Assembly: GCF_004564075.1 (NCBI RefSeq)
Contig: NZ_CP038256.1
Coordinates: forward strand, 806,001-870,000
Reading direction: 5' to 3'
Length of the DNA: 64,000 nt
Source: Microbacterium sediminis
GTDB taxonomy: Bacteria; Actinomycetota; Actinomycetes; Actinomycetales; Microbacteriaceae
Shown one piece after another: positions 39,242 to 47,571 of the stretch. The notes under the pieces are model-generated. The model did no database searches. It was not told the DNA's origin and was given only the letters and a program-made list of their open reading frames with translations. The position numbers and the translations under genes were made by a program. Positions within the stretch are counted from its first letter, which is position 1. Every line of letters begins with the position of its first letter.

Positions 39242-39502
39242 ATGGCCCTTCAGGTCAGCCTGGTCTCCGCCGAGGCGGAGGTCTGGAGCGGCGAGGCGAA
39301 GCTCGTGGTCACCACGACCACGGAGGGCCAGATCGGCTTCATGACCGGTCACGAGCCCGTGCTGGCGATCCTCGGCGACGGACCCGTCCGCATCACGCAG
39401 ACCGATGACTCGGTGATCGAGGCGACGGCCGGCGACGGCTTCGTGTCGGTCGAGTCCGACCGGGTGACGATCGTCGCGGGTCACGCCGCGCTCGCGTCCT
39501 GA
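39242..39502 (+). CDS. atpC: ATP synthase F1 subunit epsilon (short form)
   Basis: Epsilon joins gamma to the c-ring. At 86 residues it contains only the N-terminal beta-sandwich (LQVSLVSAEAEVWSGEA through TIVAGHAALAS). The C-terminal helical hairpin, which inhibits ATP hydrolysis in E. coli and Bacillus, is missing. The stop codon is overlapped by the CTG that appears to start the next gene. I believe short epsilon subunits occur in other Microbacteriaceae, so this is probably not a truncation error. Confidence 0.94.
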   Translation: MALQVSLVSAEAEVWSGEAKLVVTTTTEGQIGFMTGHEPVLAILGDGPVRITQTDDSVIEATAGDGFVSVESDRVTIVAGHAALAS

Positions 39503-40251
39503 CCACGGTCCTGCTGCCCCCTTCGGAGACGAAGCGGGCAGGCGGATCGGGTGAGCCGCTCGCTCTCGACGGCCTCGCACTGCCGGTGCTCGCACCGCAG
39601 CGCGAGGCCGTCGCGGCGTCTCTGGTGGCCCTCGCCGCGGATCCGGACGCGTGCGCGCGCGTGCTGAAGCTCTCGCCCCGCCAGCTGGGCGCGATCGACG
39701 ACAACGCCGCGCTGCGCACGTCGCCGACCATGCCCGCCGCGGATCGCTACACGGGCGTGCTCTTCGACGCGCTCGATGCCGGCACCTTCGACAACGCCGC
39801 GCGCTCGTGGCTCGGGGCGCACGTGCTCATCCACACCGCGCCGTTCGGTCCGGTGGGCGCGCTGGACGCCGTCCCCGCCTATCGGCTCGCCGCCGGCACG
39901 TCGCTGCCCGGCCTGCCGCCGCTGCGCCGCCTGTGGGCCGAGCCCACCACGGCGGCGCTGTCCGCGGTGGCGGGGCTCGTGATCGATCTGCGTTCCGAGG
40001 CGTACGCGGCGCTCGGGCCGGTGCCCGAGACGGTCGCCTCGACGTACGTGCGGGTCGTGACCGAGGGGCCCGACGGGGCCACGCGGGCGCTCAATCACTT
40101 CAACAAGAAGGCCAAGGGCGAGCTCACTCGGCTGCTGTGCCTGCGCCGGCCCGAGCTCGCCTCGGTCGCCGACTTCATTGCGTGGGGGAGCGAGGCCGGC
40201 GTGGCGCTGCGCCCGGGGGAGCGATCGGGCGAGACGGAGCTCGTGGTCTGA
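39499..40251 (+). CDS. YaaA family peroxide-stress protein (probable CTG start)
   Basis: YaaA (DUF328) proteins lower free iron and protect DNA during peroxide stress; their exact chemistry is unresolved. Similarity to the family begins at the very N-terminus in VLLPPSETKRAGG and continues to RALNHFNKKAKGEL. No ATG, GTG or TTG precedes this motif in frame. The only candidate is CTG at 39499, which overlaps the atpC stop codon (CTGA) in the same geometry as the coupled ATGA/GTGA junctions elsewhere here. The first GTG (39586) would remove 29 residues including the conserved motif. Length from CTG is 250 residues, normal for the family. Confidence 0.82.
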   Translation: MTTVLLPPSETKRAGGSGEPLALDGLALPVLAPQREAVAASLVALAADPDACARVLKLSPRQLGAIDDNAALRTSPTMPAADRYTGVLFDALDAGTFDNAARSWLGAHVLIHTAPFGPVGALDAVPAYRLAAGTSLPGLPPLRRLWAEPTTAALSAVAGLVIDLRSEAYAALGPVPETVASTYVRVVTEGPDGATRALNHFNKKAKGELTRLLCLRRPELASVADFIAWGSEAGVALRPGERSGETELVV

Positions 40252-40309
40252 GGATCACCCGGCCCGGATCCTCCGGTCAGCCCCCTGTCGCCGGGTGTCC
40301 GACCGCGGA

Positions 40310-40315
40310 TATCGT
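40310..40315 (+). promoter_or_regulatory. Candidate -10 box before the DUF5684-like gene
   Basis: TATCGT lies 45 nt before the ATG; the leader would carry the GGAGG ribosome site. Confidence 0.4.
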
Positions 40316-40360
40316 GGGCGGACGCCGCCTCTCCGGCGGCGCGCGTCCCGGGAGGATCCC

Positions 40361-41113
40361 ATGGAACTGATCGCCGTCATCTTCGGCAGCATCGTGCTGC
40401 TGATGTCCGGACTGGCCGTCGCCGTCGGCGCCTACCTGCTGTGGTCGGCCTTCGCGATGTCGCTCTTCCGCAAGGCCGGGGTGCAGGGCGCCTGGCGCGC
40501 GTGGGTGCCGTTCTACAGCCAGATGATCTTCCTCAAGCTCGGCGACGTGAACCCGTTCCTGTTCCTCTTCGTGCTCGTGGGGTGGATCGACGTCCTCGCG
40601 CCGATCGTGAACCTGTTCGTGTGGGTCATGATGTGCCTGGCCGCCTACCGGATCGGGCTCAAGCTGCAGAAGGAGAGCTGGTGGGTGGTGCTCTTCGCCA
40701 TCCCGCCGATCACGTTCGTGTGGCTCGGGATCGTGGCGCTCGACGGTTCGCGCTGGGATCCGCGCGTGCCGCCGGCCGCCTGGGCCGGCAACGGCTTCCT
40801 GGCCGACCGCACCGCGTGGGAGGGCGTGCCCGCGCAGGCGACCGCCGCGCCCGCCGCGTACGCGCACGCGCACGCGCAGCCGGGCTACGCGCCGCAGCCC
40901 TCCCCGCAGCCGGGCTACGCGGCGCAGCCGCACCCCGGCGCGCCCGCCGACCCGCTCGTGCCGCCGCGTCCCGCCGACGCGCCCGGCCCGAACCGCCCGC
41001 CGGCGGCGTCCGATCCGCTCGCGCCGCCGCAGCCGCCGACGCCGCCGCCCACGACCCCGCCGCCCTTCGACCCGCCGGCGCCGCCGACCACGCCGCAGAA
41101 TCCGCCGTCGTAG
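40361..41113 (+). CDS. Membrane protein with proline-rich tail (DUF5684-like)
   Basis: The first 130 residues contain four membrane segments (about 2-27, 58-72, 76-92 and 102-125) with a conserved-looking loop RKAGVQGAWRAWVPFYSQM, which resembles the DUF5684 family found beside signal peptidases and secretion genes. The remaining 120 residues are disordered and rich in proline and alanine, with repeated QPGYA units (AHAQPGYAPQPSPQPGYAAQ) and a polyproline end. GGAGG lies 5 nt before the ATG. The function is unknown; the tail may bind partners or span the wall. Confidence 0.75.
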   Translation: MELIAVIFGSIVLLMSGLAVAVGAYLLWSAFAMSLFRKAGVQGAWRAWVPFYSQMIFLKLGDVNPFLFLFVLVGWIDVLAPIVNLFVWVMMCLAAYRIGLKLQKESWWVVLFAIPPITFVWLGIVALDGSRWDPRVPPAAWAGNGFLADRTAWEGVPAQATAAPAAYAHAHAQPGYAPQPSPQPGYAAQPHPGAPADPLVPPRPADAPGPNRPPAASDPLAPPQPPTPPPTTPPPFDPPAPPTTPQNPPS

Positions 41114-41162
41114 GCGCGAGCTCGGGACAGCGCGATGACAGAAGGCGTGCAACGCGCGCGAC

Positions 41163-41168
41163 TATGAT
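41163..41168 (+). promoter_or_regulatory. Candidate -10 box of PP2C gene
   Basis: TATGAT, close to the consensus, lies about 70 nt before the start codon and gives a leader carrying AGGAGG. Confidence 0.5.
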
Positions 41169-41238
41169 GTGAACACCGACGTCGCCGAGCCCGCTCCGGG
41201 GTCCGCCGCGCGACCTCGACCGACCAGGAGGCCGATTC

Positions 41239-42078
41239 GTGCCCGACGCGACCACAACGGCGCAGACCCAGAGCGTGCCGCTCTCGAGCGGCGCCGAGGC
41301 GCTGCTGACGTGGGCGGGCGCGACGGATCGCGGCCGCAAGCGCGAGGTCAACCAGGACGCGATCCTCATGGCCTGCCCGCTGTTCGTCGTCGCCGACGGG
41401 ATGGGCGGCCACATCGGCGGCGAGATCGCCAGCGCGAACACCATCTCGCGGCTGTCGGACGTCGCCGAGTCGGGCGAGATCACCCCGGAGTCGATCGAGG
41501 GCGCGCTCAGCGCCGCGGTGCACGACATCGCCGATCACCCCGAGACCACCGACGACGGCACGGGCACGACCGTGACCGGCATCTACCTCGACCCGGCCGA
41601 GCCCGAGTCCTGGGTCGTCCTCAACATCGGCGACTCGCGCGTGTACCTGCAGCGCGACGAGGCGCTCATCCAGATCACGACCGATCACTCGCTCGTCCAG
41701 GAGCTCGTGCAGGCCGGGCGGCTCAGCCCCGAGGAGGCCGAGAGCCACCCCTACGGCAACGTCATCACGCGCGCCGTCGGCCCCAGCGAGAGCGTCGTGC
41801 CCGACTACGTGCGCGTCGAGGTCGTCGACGGCGATCGCTTCGTCATCTGCTCGGACGGGCTCACCAAGGAGCTCACCGACTACGGGATCCTGCACTTCCT
41901 GCGCGAGAACCCCAACCCCGCCGATGCCGTCGACGCGATGCTCGAGGCGGCGCTCGAGAACGGCGGGCGCGACAACATCTCGATCGTCGTCGTGGACGTC
42001 GCCGTGACCGAGGCCTCCTCGGACGACGCCGAGGACGAGGCGGATGAGGGCGCGGCCGAGGACGACGAAGCGGCCTGA
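41239..42078 (+). CDS. PP2C-type serine/threonine protein phosphatase
   Basis: This metal-dependent phosphatase removes phosphate from Ser/Thr and usually opposes PknB-type kinases. The 279-residue protein has the PP2C motifs NQDAIL, the metal site VVADGMGGHIGGE, DGTGTTVTG, NIGDSRVYL, VICSDGLTKELTD and GGRDNISIVVV. The last 25 residues are an acidic tail (DDAEDEADEGAAEDDEAA). The GTG start has AGGAGG 8 nt upstream. It precedes the EccC-like ATPase gene by 144 bp on the same strand; whether they work together is open. There is no membrane segment. Confidence 0.93.
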   Translation: MPDATTTAQTQSVPLSSGAEALLTWAGATDRGRKREVNQDAILMACPLFVVADGMGGHIGGEIASANTISRLSDVAESGEITPESIEGALSAAVHDIADHPETTDDGTGTTVTGIYLDPAEPESWVVLNIGDSRVYLQRDEALIQITTDHSLVQELVQAGRLSPEEAESHPYGNVITRAVGPSESVVPDYVRVEVVDGDRFVICSDGLTKELTDYGILHFLRENPNPADAVDAMLEAALENGGRDNISIVVVDVAVTEASSDDAEDEADEGAAEDDEAA

Positions 42079-42222
42079 CGCCGGTGCGCGGCGGGGCCGG
42101 ATTGCGGTCCTCGCGCCGCGTGCGGTCCCTGCCCCTCGCTCACAGGGCCCGATGGGCGTGTCGGCGTCCACAGATCGGCCCGATGTCCCCCGCCGGCGGC
42201 GCCGGCGCGCTGGGCTGGGAGG

Positions 42223-44994
42223 GTGACCGACACCGCCTTCCCGCGCACCGCCGCCCCGATCGAGCTGCCCTCGCCCGCCCCGCCCACGCGACGCGGACCG
42301 CTGCCCCTCATCGCGTCGATCGTGCCGATCGTCGGAGCCGTCGTGATGTGGCTCGTCACGGGATCGGCGTTCATGCTGCTGTTCGCCGCGCTGGGGCCCC
42401 TCATGGCCGTCGCCGCCCTCGCCGACGCCGCGCGGGTGCGCCGACGCGAGCGCCGAGCCGCGGCGCGCGAGCTCGACGAGGCGTGCGAGCGCGCGGAGGG
42501 CGAGATCGCCCGCCGCCACGAGGCCGAGCGCCGCCTGCTCGAGGCCGCGCGGCCCGATGTCGTGACGCTGGCCGACGAGCGGGCGCCCTGGACGCGCGGG
42601 CCCGACGAGCTGGTGCTCGGGCTCGGCCGGGTGGCGAGCGCCGTGCGCGTCAGCGGCGGCGAGGGGGAGCGCGCCGAGCGCCTGCGCGCCCGTGCCGAGC
42701 GGATCGACCATGCCCCGGTCGCGGTGCCGGCGGTCGGCGGCGTGTGCGTGCAGGGGGAGCCGATCGCGGCCCGGGCGGTCGCGCGGGCGCTGCTGATGCA
42801 GCTGTGCCTGCGCGCGGGACCGGGCGAGTTGTCGGTCGTCGCCGTCCCGGCGGAGGAGGATGCGGCGTTCGCCGCCCTGCCGCATCGCCGCTCGCAGGCG
42901 CCGCTGCGCGCGGCCCTGACATGGGGCGCGGCACCGGCCGGCGCCGCCGACATCGTCATCGCGGCGGTCAGCCCGCGCGAGCCGGTGCCGGTCGGCTGCG
43001 CGCGGGTGCTCGAGCTCGAACCGGACCGGCCCCTGGCGGGGCGCGTGCTCGACGCGACGGCCGCCGCCGCGGGCGAGCCGGTCGAGCTCGTCGCCGAGGC
43101 CCTGTCTGCGGGGCAGGCCCGCGAGCTGTGCGAGGCGCTGGCGGGGCGGGTGAGCGGCGGCGTGCCCGCGCCGCTGGCGCTCGGCGAGCTCGCCGACCCG
43201 CCGGCCTCCGACCGCGGGCTCGCCGCCGTGATCGGGCGCGGGGTCGGCGGCGACGTCGTGGTGGATCTCGTCGCCGACGGCCCCCACGCGGTCGTGGTCG
43301 GCATGACCGGCGCGGGGAAGAGCGAGCTGCTGACCACGTGGGTCGCGTCGCTGTCGCGCCGGCTCGGGCCCGATCGCGTGACCTTCCTGCTGGCCGACTT
43401 CAAGGGCGGCACGGCGTTCGAGGCCCTCGCGGGCCTGCCGCACGTCGCCGGTGTCGTCACCGACCTCGACGGCGCCGGTGCGCGGCGGGCGGTCGAGAGC
43501 CTGCGGGCGGAGCTGCGCCGCCGCGAGGGCGAGCTCGCCCGGATCGGTGCGCGCGACGTCGCCGATCCGCGCGTCGCGATGCCGCGCCTCGTGATCGTCG
43601 TCGACGAGTTCGCCGCGCTGCTGCAGGATCACGGCGACCTCTCGGCGCTGTTCACCGACATCGCCGCGCGCGGACGGGCCCTCGGCATGCACCTCATCCT
43701 GGGCACGCAGCGGGCGGCCGGGGTGTTCCGCGACTCGCTGCTGGCGAACTGCCCGCTGCGGGTGGCGCTGCGGGTGACCGACGCGTCCGACAGTCGCCTG
43801 GTGATCGGCACGGACGGCGCCGCCACGCTCCCCGGCGACGCCGCATCGCGCGGCATCGCGCTGGTGCGCCGGGCGGGCGACGCCGCGCCGGTGACGTGCC
43901 GGATCGCCCGCACCGGCGTGGCCGATCTCGCCGCGATCGGCCCGGGCTCCGCGGCCCCCGACGCGCCCTGGCTGCCGCCCCTGCCGGGACTGCTGCCGCT
44001 GGCCGAGTTGCGGGCGCAGTCCGACGCGCCGCCCGGGATCCTCCTGGGGCTCGCCGATGAGCCCGATCGCCAGCGGCAGGAGCCGGTCCTGCTCCGCCAC
44101 GGCGTGGATCGCGGCGTCGCGGTGATCGGCGCGGGCGGCACGGGCAAGAGCGCGGCGGTGCGGCTCATCGCCGACCAGACGAGACCGGGCGAGAGCCTGA
44201 TCGTGCCGCCCGACGCGGAGGCGGCCTGGGACGCCGTCGAGCTGGCGCTGCGTGCCGCCCCGGCGGTCGTCGCGATCGACGACGTCGACGCCCTCCTGGG
44301 ACGCTATCCCGCCGAGTACGCCGGCGAGCTTCTCGCGCGCCTCGAGACCCTCGCGCGCGACGCGGGAGCGCGCCGCTCGATGCTCGTGTGCACCGCGGCC
44401 CGCGCGTCCGGGCCGGTGGCGCGGCTGCTCGACCTGCTGCCGCGCCGGGTGATCCTGCCGCTGCCGTCGCGCGCCGATCACGTGGCTGCCGGTGGTGAGG
44501 GGGCCGAGTTCGCCCCGGGTCGCGGGCCCGGGCGCGCGGTGATCGACGGGCGCGAGGTGCAGCTCGCCTGGCCGGGCGAGCCTCGCGCCGACGGGGCGCC
44601 GGCGCCGGCGGACGCGATCTGGCACCCGGCCGCGCCCGTCACCGGGCTCATCGTGCGCGGGGCGGCATCGCGGGCCGCCGGATTCGCGCAGTCCTGGGGC
44701 CGCGGCGTCCGCGTGGTGGCGCTGGACGGGCTGGAGCCCGGCGCCCGGCTCGACGAGCTGACGGCCGGGTCGGCCCGCGTGGCGATCGCGGGCGACGGCG
44801 ACACCTGGCTGCGCCACGCCACGCTGCTGCGCGACGTGCGCCGCACCGGCGAGCTGGTGTTCGGCGCCGAGTGCGCCGCCGAGCTGCGCACGATCGCGGG
44901 GGAGCGGGATCTCCCGCCCTACGCCCGTCCCCGCGCCTCGCGCGCGTGGCGGGTCGTCGAGGGCGCCGCGCCCGAGCGGGTGGTGCTGCCGTGA
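42223..44994 (+). CDS. FtsK/SpoIIIE-domain ATPase of EccC/EssC type
   Basis: This 923-residue protein resembles the motor ATPase of type VII (ESX-like) secretion. It has two N-terminal membrane helices (about residues 28-47 and 49-68), a charged coiled region (75-110), then a first FtsK-type ATPase with Walker A GMTGAGKS (360-367), Walker B VIVVDEFA around Asp461, and LGTQRAAGVF. A second, more degenerate ATPase has a P-loop GAGGTGKS (636-643) and VVAIDDVDALL. Classical EccC has three such domains and about 1300 residues, so this is a compact form. No WXG100 substrate, EccB/D/E or mycosin lies nearby. The GTG start lies 6 nt after TGGGCT, a weak leaderless-type box. Confidence 0.85.
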   Translation: MTDTAFPRTAAPIELPSPAPPTRRGPLPLIASIVPIVGAVVMWLVTGSAFMLLFAALGPLMAVAALADAARVRRRERRAAARELDEACERAEGEIARRHEAERRLLEAARPDVVTLADERAPWTRGPDELVLGLGRVASAVRVSGGEGERAERLRARAERIDHAPVAVPAVGGVCVQGEPIAARAVARALLMQLCLRAGPGELSVVAVPAEEDAAFAALPHRRSQAPLRAALTWGAAPAGAADIVIAAVSPREPVPVGCARVLELEPDRPLAGRVLDATAAAAGEPVELVAEALSAGQARELCEALAGRVSGGVPAPLALGELADPPASDRGLAAVIGRGVGGDVVVDLVADGPHAVVVGMTGAGKSELLTTWVASLSRRLGPDRVTFLLADFKGGTAFEALAGLPHVAGVVTDLDGAGARRAVESLRAELRRREGELARIGARDVADPRVAMPRLVIVVDEFAALLQDHGDLSALFTDIAARGRALGMHLILGTQRAAGVFRDSLLANCPLRVALRVTDASDSRLVIGTDGAATLPGDAASRGIALVRRAGDAAPVTCRIARTGVADLAAIGPGSAAPDAPWLPPLPGLLPLAELRAQSDAPPGILLGLADEPDRQRQEPVLLRHGVDRGVAVIGAGGTGKSAAVRLIADQTRPGESLIVPPDAEAAWDAVELALRAAPAVVAIDDVDALLGRYPAEYAGELLARLETLARDAGARRSMLVCTAARASGPVARLLDLLPRRVILPLPSRADHVAAGGEGAEFAPGRGPGRAVIDGREVQLAWPGEPRADGAPAPADAIWHPAAPVTGLIVRGAASRAAGFAQSWGRGVRVVALDGLEPGARLDELTAGSARVAIAGDGDTWLRHATLLRDVRRTGELVFGAECAAELRTIAGERDLPPYARPRASRAWRVVEGAAPERVVLP

Positions 44995-44998
44995 GTGC

Positions 44999-45994
44999 TC
45001 AGACGGTGGCGCGGATGCGGCCCACCGGCTCGCCGCCGCCGAGCACCGCGAACAGCGGGTCGGACGCGAGAGCGGCCTCCACCTCGACCGCGGGCAGCGC
45101 GCCCGCCTGCGCCAGCAGCGTGAGCGCGATCGCGCACGTGGCGCGGGCCCCGCCGTCGAGCACCTTGAGCGCGACCGTCGTGCCGTCGGGGGCGACCATG
45201 ATCTGCACGGCCTCGGCGCCGATCTTCGAGAACACGCCGAACCGCTCGATGGCGAAGGTGTCGGTCAGGCCTGGGCCGGCGATCGCCCAGGGGTGCTCGC
45301 GCACCGTGCGCACGAGCGCGCCGGCGACGCGGTGCAGCCCGAACGGCGAGCGCTCCGACGCCGTGCCGATGCGGTGCATGCCGCGCGCGAGCGCCGAGAG
45401 CGGGAGGGCGTGGACGGGGGCGCCGCAGCCGTCGATCACGGTGGCCGCCACCTTCGTGCCGCCGCACAGGCGCTCCACCGTCTCGCGGATGTGCGCCTGC
45501 AGCGGGTGATCCGGGTGGAGGTAGCCCTCGGTGTCCCAGCCGGTGGCCACGCAAGCGGCGAGCATGGCGGCGTGCTTGCCCGAGCAGTTCATGCGGATGC
45601 GGCTCTTGCCCACGTGATCGCGGACGAGATCGTCGCGCGTGGCCTGATCGCCCGGCCAGGCCTCGGGGCAGCCGAGGTGATCCTCGGTGAGCCCGGCCTC
45701 GGCGAGCATGCCGCGGACCACCTCGACGTGCCGATCGGTGCCGCTGTGGCTGGCGGTCGCGAGGGCGAGGCGCTCGCCCTCCAGGGCCGCGCCGGCGGTG
45801 ACGCTGGCGACCGCCTGGAACGGCTTCAGCGACGAGCGCGGCAGGATCAGCGCCTCGGTGTCGCCGAGCGCGCGGACGACATCGCCCTCCGGCCCCAGCA
45901 CGATCGCCGCGCCCGCGTGGCGGGACTCGACGAATCCGCCCCGATCGGTCACGGCGAGTTCGACGGAATCGGTCACGGCGAGCGTCTCGAGCAT
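44999..45994 (-). CDS. Asparaginase (asparaginase II family, PF06089 type)
   Basis: This 331-residue protein of the asparaginase family related to Rhizobium L-asparaginase II hydrolyses asparagine to aspartate and ammonia. Conserved stretches are ILPRSSLKPFQA (residues about 55-66), ATASHSGTDRH, MNCSGKHAAMLAAC and VIDGCGAPVHALPL. The ATG at 45994 is chosen because TAGGCT lies 7 nt upstream and the preceding codons show no similarity. It converges on the EccC-like gene with only 4 bp between stop codons and is divergent from osmC. Confidence 0.88.
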   Translation of the reverse strand: MLETLAVTDSVELAVTDRGGFVESRHAGAAIVLGPEGDVVRALGDTEALILPRSSLKPFQAVASVTAGAALEGERLALATASHSGTDRHVEVVRGMLAEAGLTEDHLGCPEAWPGDQATRDDLVRDHVGKSRIRMNCSGKHAAMLAACVATGWDTEGYLHPDHPLQAHIRETVERLCGGTKVAATVIDGCGAPVHALPLSALARGMHRIGTASERSPFGLHRVAGALVRTVREHPWAIAGPGLTDTFAIERFGVFSKIGAEAVQIMVAPDGTTVALKVLDGGARATCAIALTLLAQAGALPAVEVEAALASDPLFAVLGGGEPVGRIRATV

Positions 45995-46001
45995 GGACTC
46001 C

Positions 46002-46007
46002 AGCCTA
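46002..46007 (-). promoter_or_regulatory. -10 box of asparaginase gene, leaderless
   Basis: TAGGCT on the minus strand lies 7 nt before the ATG. Confidence 0.55.
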
Positions 46008-46091
46008 GAACCTGGCGCCCCCGTGCCCCGAGGCGACCGCCGCCGGGCGTTGCGCGCGGCGGCGCGGCGGCCGAGGCCCCGCGCGACCTGC

Positions 46092-46097
46092 CAGACT
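46092..46097 (+). promoter_or_regulatory. -10 box of osmC-like gene, leaderless
   Basis: CAGACT lies 6 nt before the ATG of the OsmC gene. Confidence 0.45.
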
Positions 46098-46103
46098 GGC
46101 GCC

Positions 46104-46646
46104 ATGACGGGCGAGCACTCCTACGCACTCACCACCACGTGGACGGGCAACCGCGGCACGGGCACCTCCGGGTATCGCGACTACGCCCGCGATGTCGAGA
46201 TCGAGGTCGCGGGCAAGCCGGTGCTGCTGGCATCGGCCGACAAGCCGTTCCGCGGCGATCCCGGTCGCTGGAACCCCGAGGACCTCCTGCTGGCGTCGCT
46301 GAGCGAGTGCCACCTGCTGTCGTACCTGCACGCGTGCGTCGAGCGTGGCGTCGTGGTCACGTCGTACGTGGACGAGGCCGTGGGCACCATGCGGCAGGCG
46401 GGCAACGGCGGCCGCTTCGAGCGCGTCACGCTGCGGCCGCGGGTCACCGTGGCCGACGCGTCAATGGTCGACGACGCGATCGCCGCCCATCACGACGCGC
46501 ACGAGTGGTGCTTCATCGCGAGCTCGGTCAACTTCCCCGTCGAGCACGAGGCGACCGTCGAGGTCGGCGAGGCGAGCGGCGCGCCCGAGGTGAGCGACTC
46601 GGCCGAGGCGAACGGCGCGGCGGAGGCGAGCGGCGCGGCGGGCTGA
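46104..46646 (+). CDS. OsmC/Ohr family peroxiredoxin-like protein
   Basis: OsmC/Ohr proteins reduce organic hydroperoxides with a cysteine pair. The domain (residues 1-155) has the first cysteine in LASLSECHLLSYLH and the second in HEWCFIASSVN, with the conserved arginine region TGNRGTGTSGYRDY. The last 25 residues are a low-complexity tail with repeated Ala-Ser/Asn-Gly-Ala units (SGAPEVSDSAEANGAAEAS), probably disordered and not needed for catalysis. It is divergent from the asparaginase gene and converges on the acyltransferase gene. Confidence 0.9.
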   Translation: MTGEHSYALTTTWTGNRGTGTSGYRDYARDVEIEVAGKPVLLASADKPFRGDPGRWNPEDLLLASLSECHLLSYLHACVERGVVVTSYVDEAVGTMRQAGNGGRFERVTLRPRVTVADASMVDDAIAAHHDAHEWCFIASSVNFPVEHEATVEVGEASGAPEVSDSAEANGAAEASGAAG

Positions 46647-46667
46647 CGCCGTGCGCGCCGCCGCGCG

Positions 46668-47450
46668 TCAGCGGCGCTCGTGCGGCAGCGCGCGCTTGAT
46701 CTTCTCGATCGGCGTCTGCGCCGGCAGCTCGTTGTAGGCGTCGGCGAGCTCCTGCCCCGAGAGGGCGTGGATCGCCGCCATGATCTCGTCCGTCGCGGTG
46801 CGCCGCGCGCGACCCGACGAGGCGGGGCCGTGGTGCGACAGGTCGAGCGGCTCGCCGAACTTCACGACGACGCGCTCCTTGAGCGAGGGCATCTTGGCGC
46901 CCACCGGCATCACCTTGTCGGTGCCGATGAGGCCGATCGGCACCACGGGCGCGCCCGTCTGCAGCGCGAGGAACGCCACGCCGGTGCGGCCCTTGTAGAG
47001 CCGGCCGTCGCGCGAGCGCGTGCCCTCGGGGTGCAGCGCCACCGCCGCGCCCGAGTCGAGGATCTGCCGCTGGCGCTCGAGGGCGTCCAGGGCCGCCTGC
47101 CCGGCGCCGCGGTCCACGGGAACGGCGCCGACGGCCGTGAAGAACGCGCGCGAGAACCAGCCCTTCAGGCCGGTTCCGGTGAAGTAGTCCGACTTGGCCA
47201 GGAAGTGCACGGGGCGCGGCGCGGCCGCGATCGGGATCGCGATCGAGTCGATGAACGACAGGTGGTTGCTCGCGAAGATCACCGGACCCTCGGGCGGGAT
47301 GTTCGACTTGCCTTCCACGCGGGGGCGGTAGATGGCGCGCGCGAGCGGGGCGATCGCGATGCGGCCGAAGGTGTAGAGCGCGCTCGGCTTGAGCGGCGTC
47401 GCGTCGGTTTCGCCCGGCTCGTTCGGGTTCGGGGCGCCGTCGGAGGTCAT
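46668..47450 (-). CDS. 1-acyl-sn-glycerol-3-phosphate acyltransferase (PlsC-like)
   Basis: This membrane-associated acyltransferase adds a fatty acid to lysophosphatidate or a related lipid. The 260-residue protein has the catalytic NHLSFID (NHxxxxD) motif around residue 62, the substrate-binding PEGTRSRDG, and VPIGLIGTDK. The N-terminal 20 residues are disordered and acidic. The ATG lies 6 nt after TAGGCT. GAAGGG between box and start could also act as a ribosome site, although it touches the ATG. Downstream it converges with osmC. Confidence 0.9.
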   Translation of the reverse strand: MTSDGAPNPNEPGETDATPLKPSALYTFGRIAIAPLARAIYRPRVEGKSNIPPEGPVIFASNHLSFIDSIAIPIAAAPRPVHFLAKSDYFTGTGLKGWFSRAFFTAVGAVPVDRGAGQAALDALERQRQILDSGAAVALHPEGTRSRDGRLYKGRTGVAFLALQTGAPVVPIGLIGTDKVMPVGAKMPSLKERVVVKFGEPLDLSHHGPASSGRARRTATDEIMAAIHALSGQELADAYNELPAQTPIEKIKRALPHERR

Positions 47451-47456
47451 CCCTTC

Positions 47457-47462
47457 AGCCTA
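47457..47462 (-). promoter_or_regulatory. -10 box of acyltransferase gene, leaderless
   Basis: TAGGCT on the minus strand lies 6 nt before the ATG. Confidence 0.5.
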
Positions 47463-47571
47463 CCCAGCGAAGATTCCCGGCCAGGAATGCGCGGGTGACG
47501 GAGCGCTGTCAGGCGACGCATCGAGAAGATGGGGGAGGATGGGTGCCGTCCCCGAACGAAGAGGTGCCTCC

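Noticed and set aside
39586..40251. YaaA gene starting at GTG 39586
   Set aside because: This start removes the conserved N-terminal motif encoded upstream in the same frame. The CTG at 39499 explains the full family length and the coupling to atpC.
40915..44817. 1300-residue open frame on the minus strand opposite the EccC-like and PP2C genes
   Set aside because: It is a shadow of the real genes caused by very high GC at codon third positions. It is dominated by Arg, Gly, His and Ala, has no domain, and crosses several gene boundaries.
42223..44994. Complete type VII secretion locus
   Set aside because: Only the ATPase is recognisable. No WXG100, EccB, EccD, EccE or mycosin gene is found in the flanking 10 kb.
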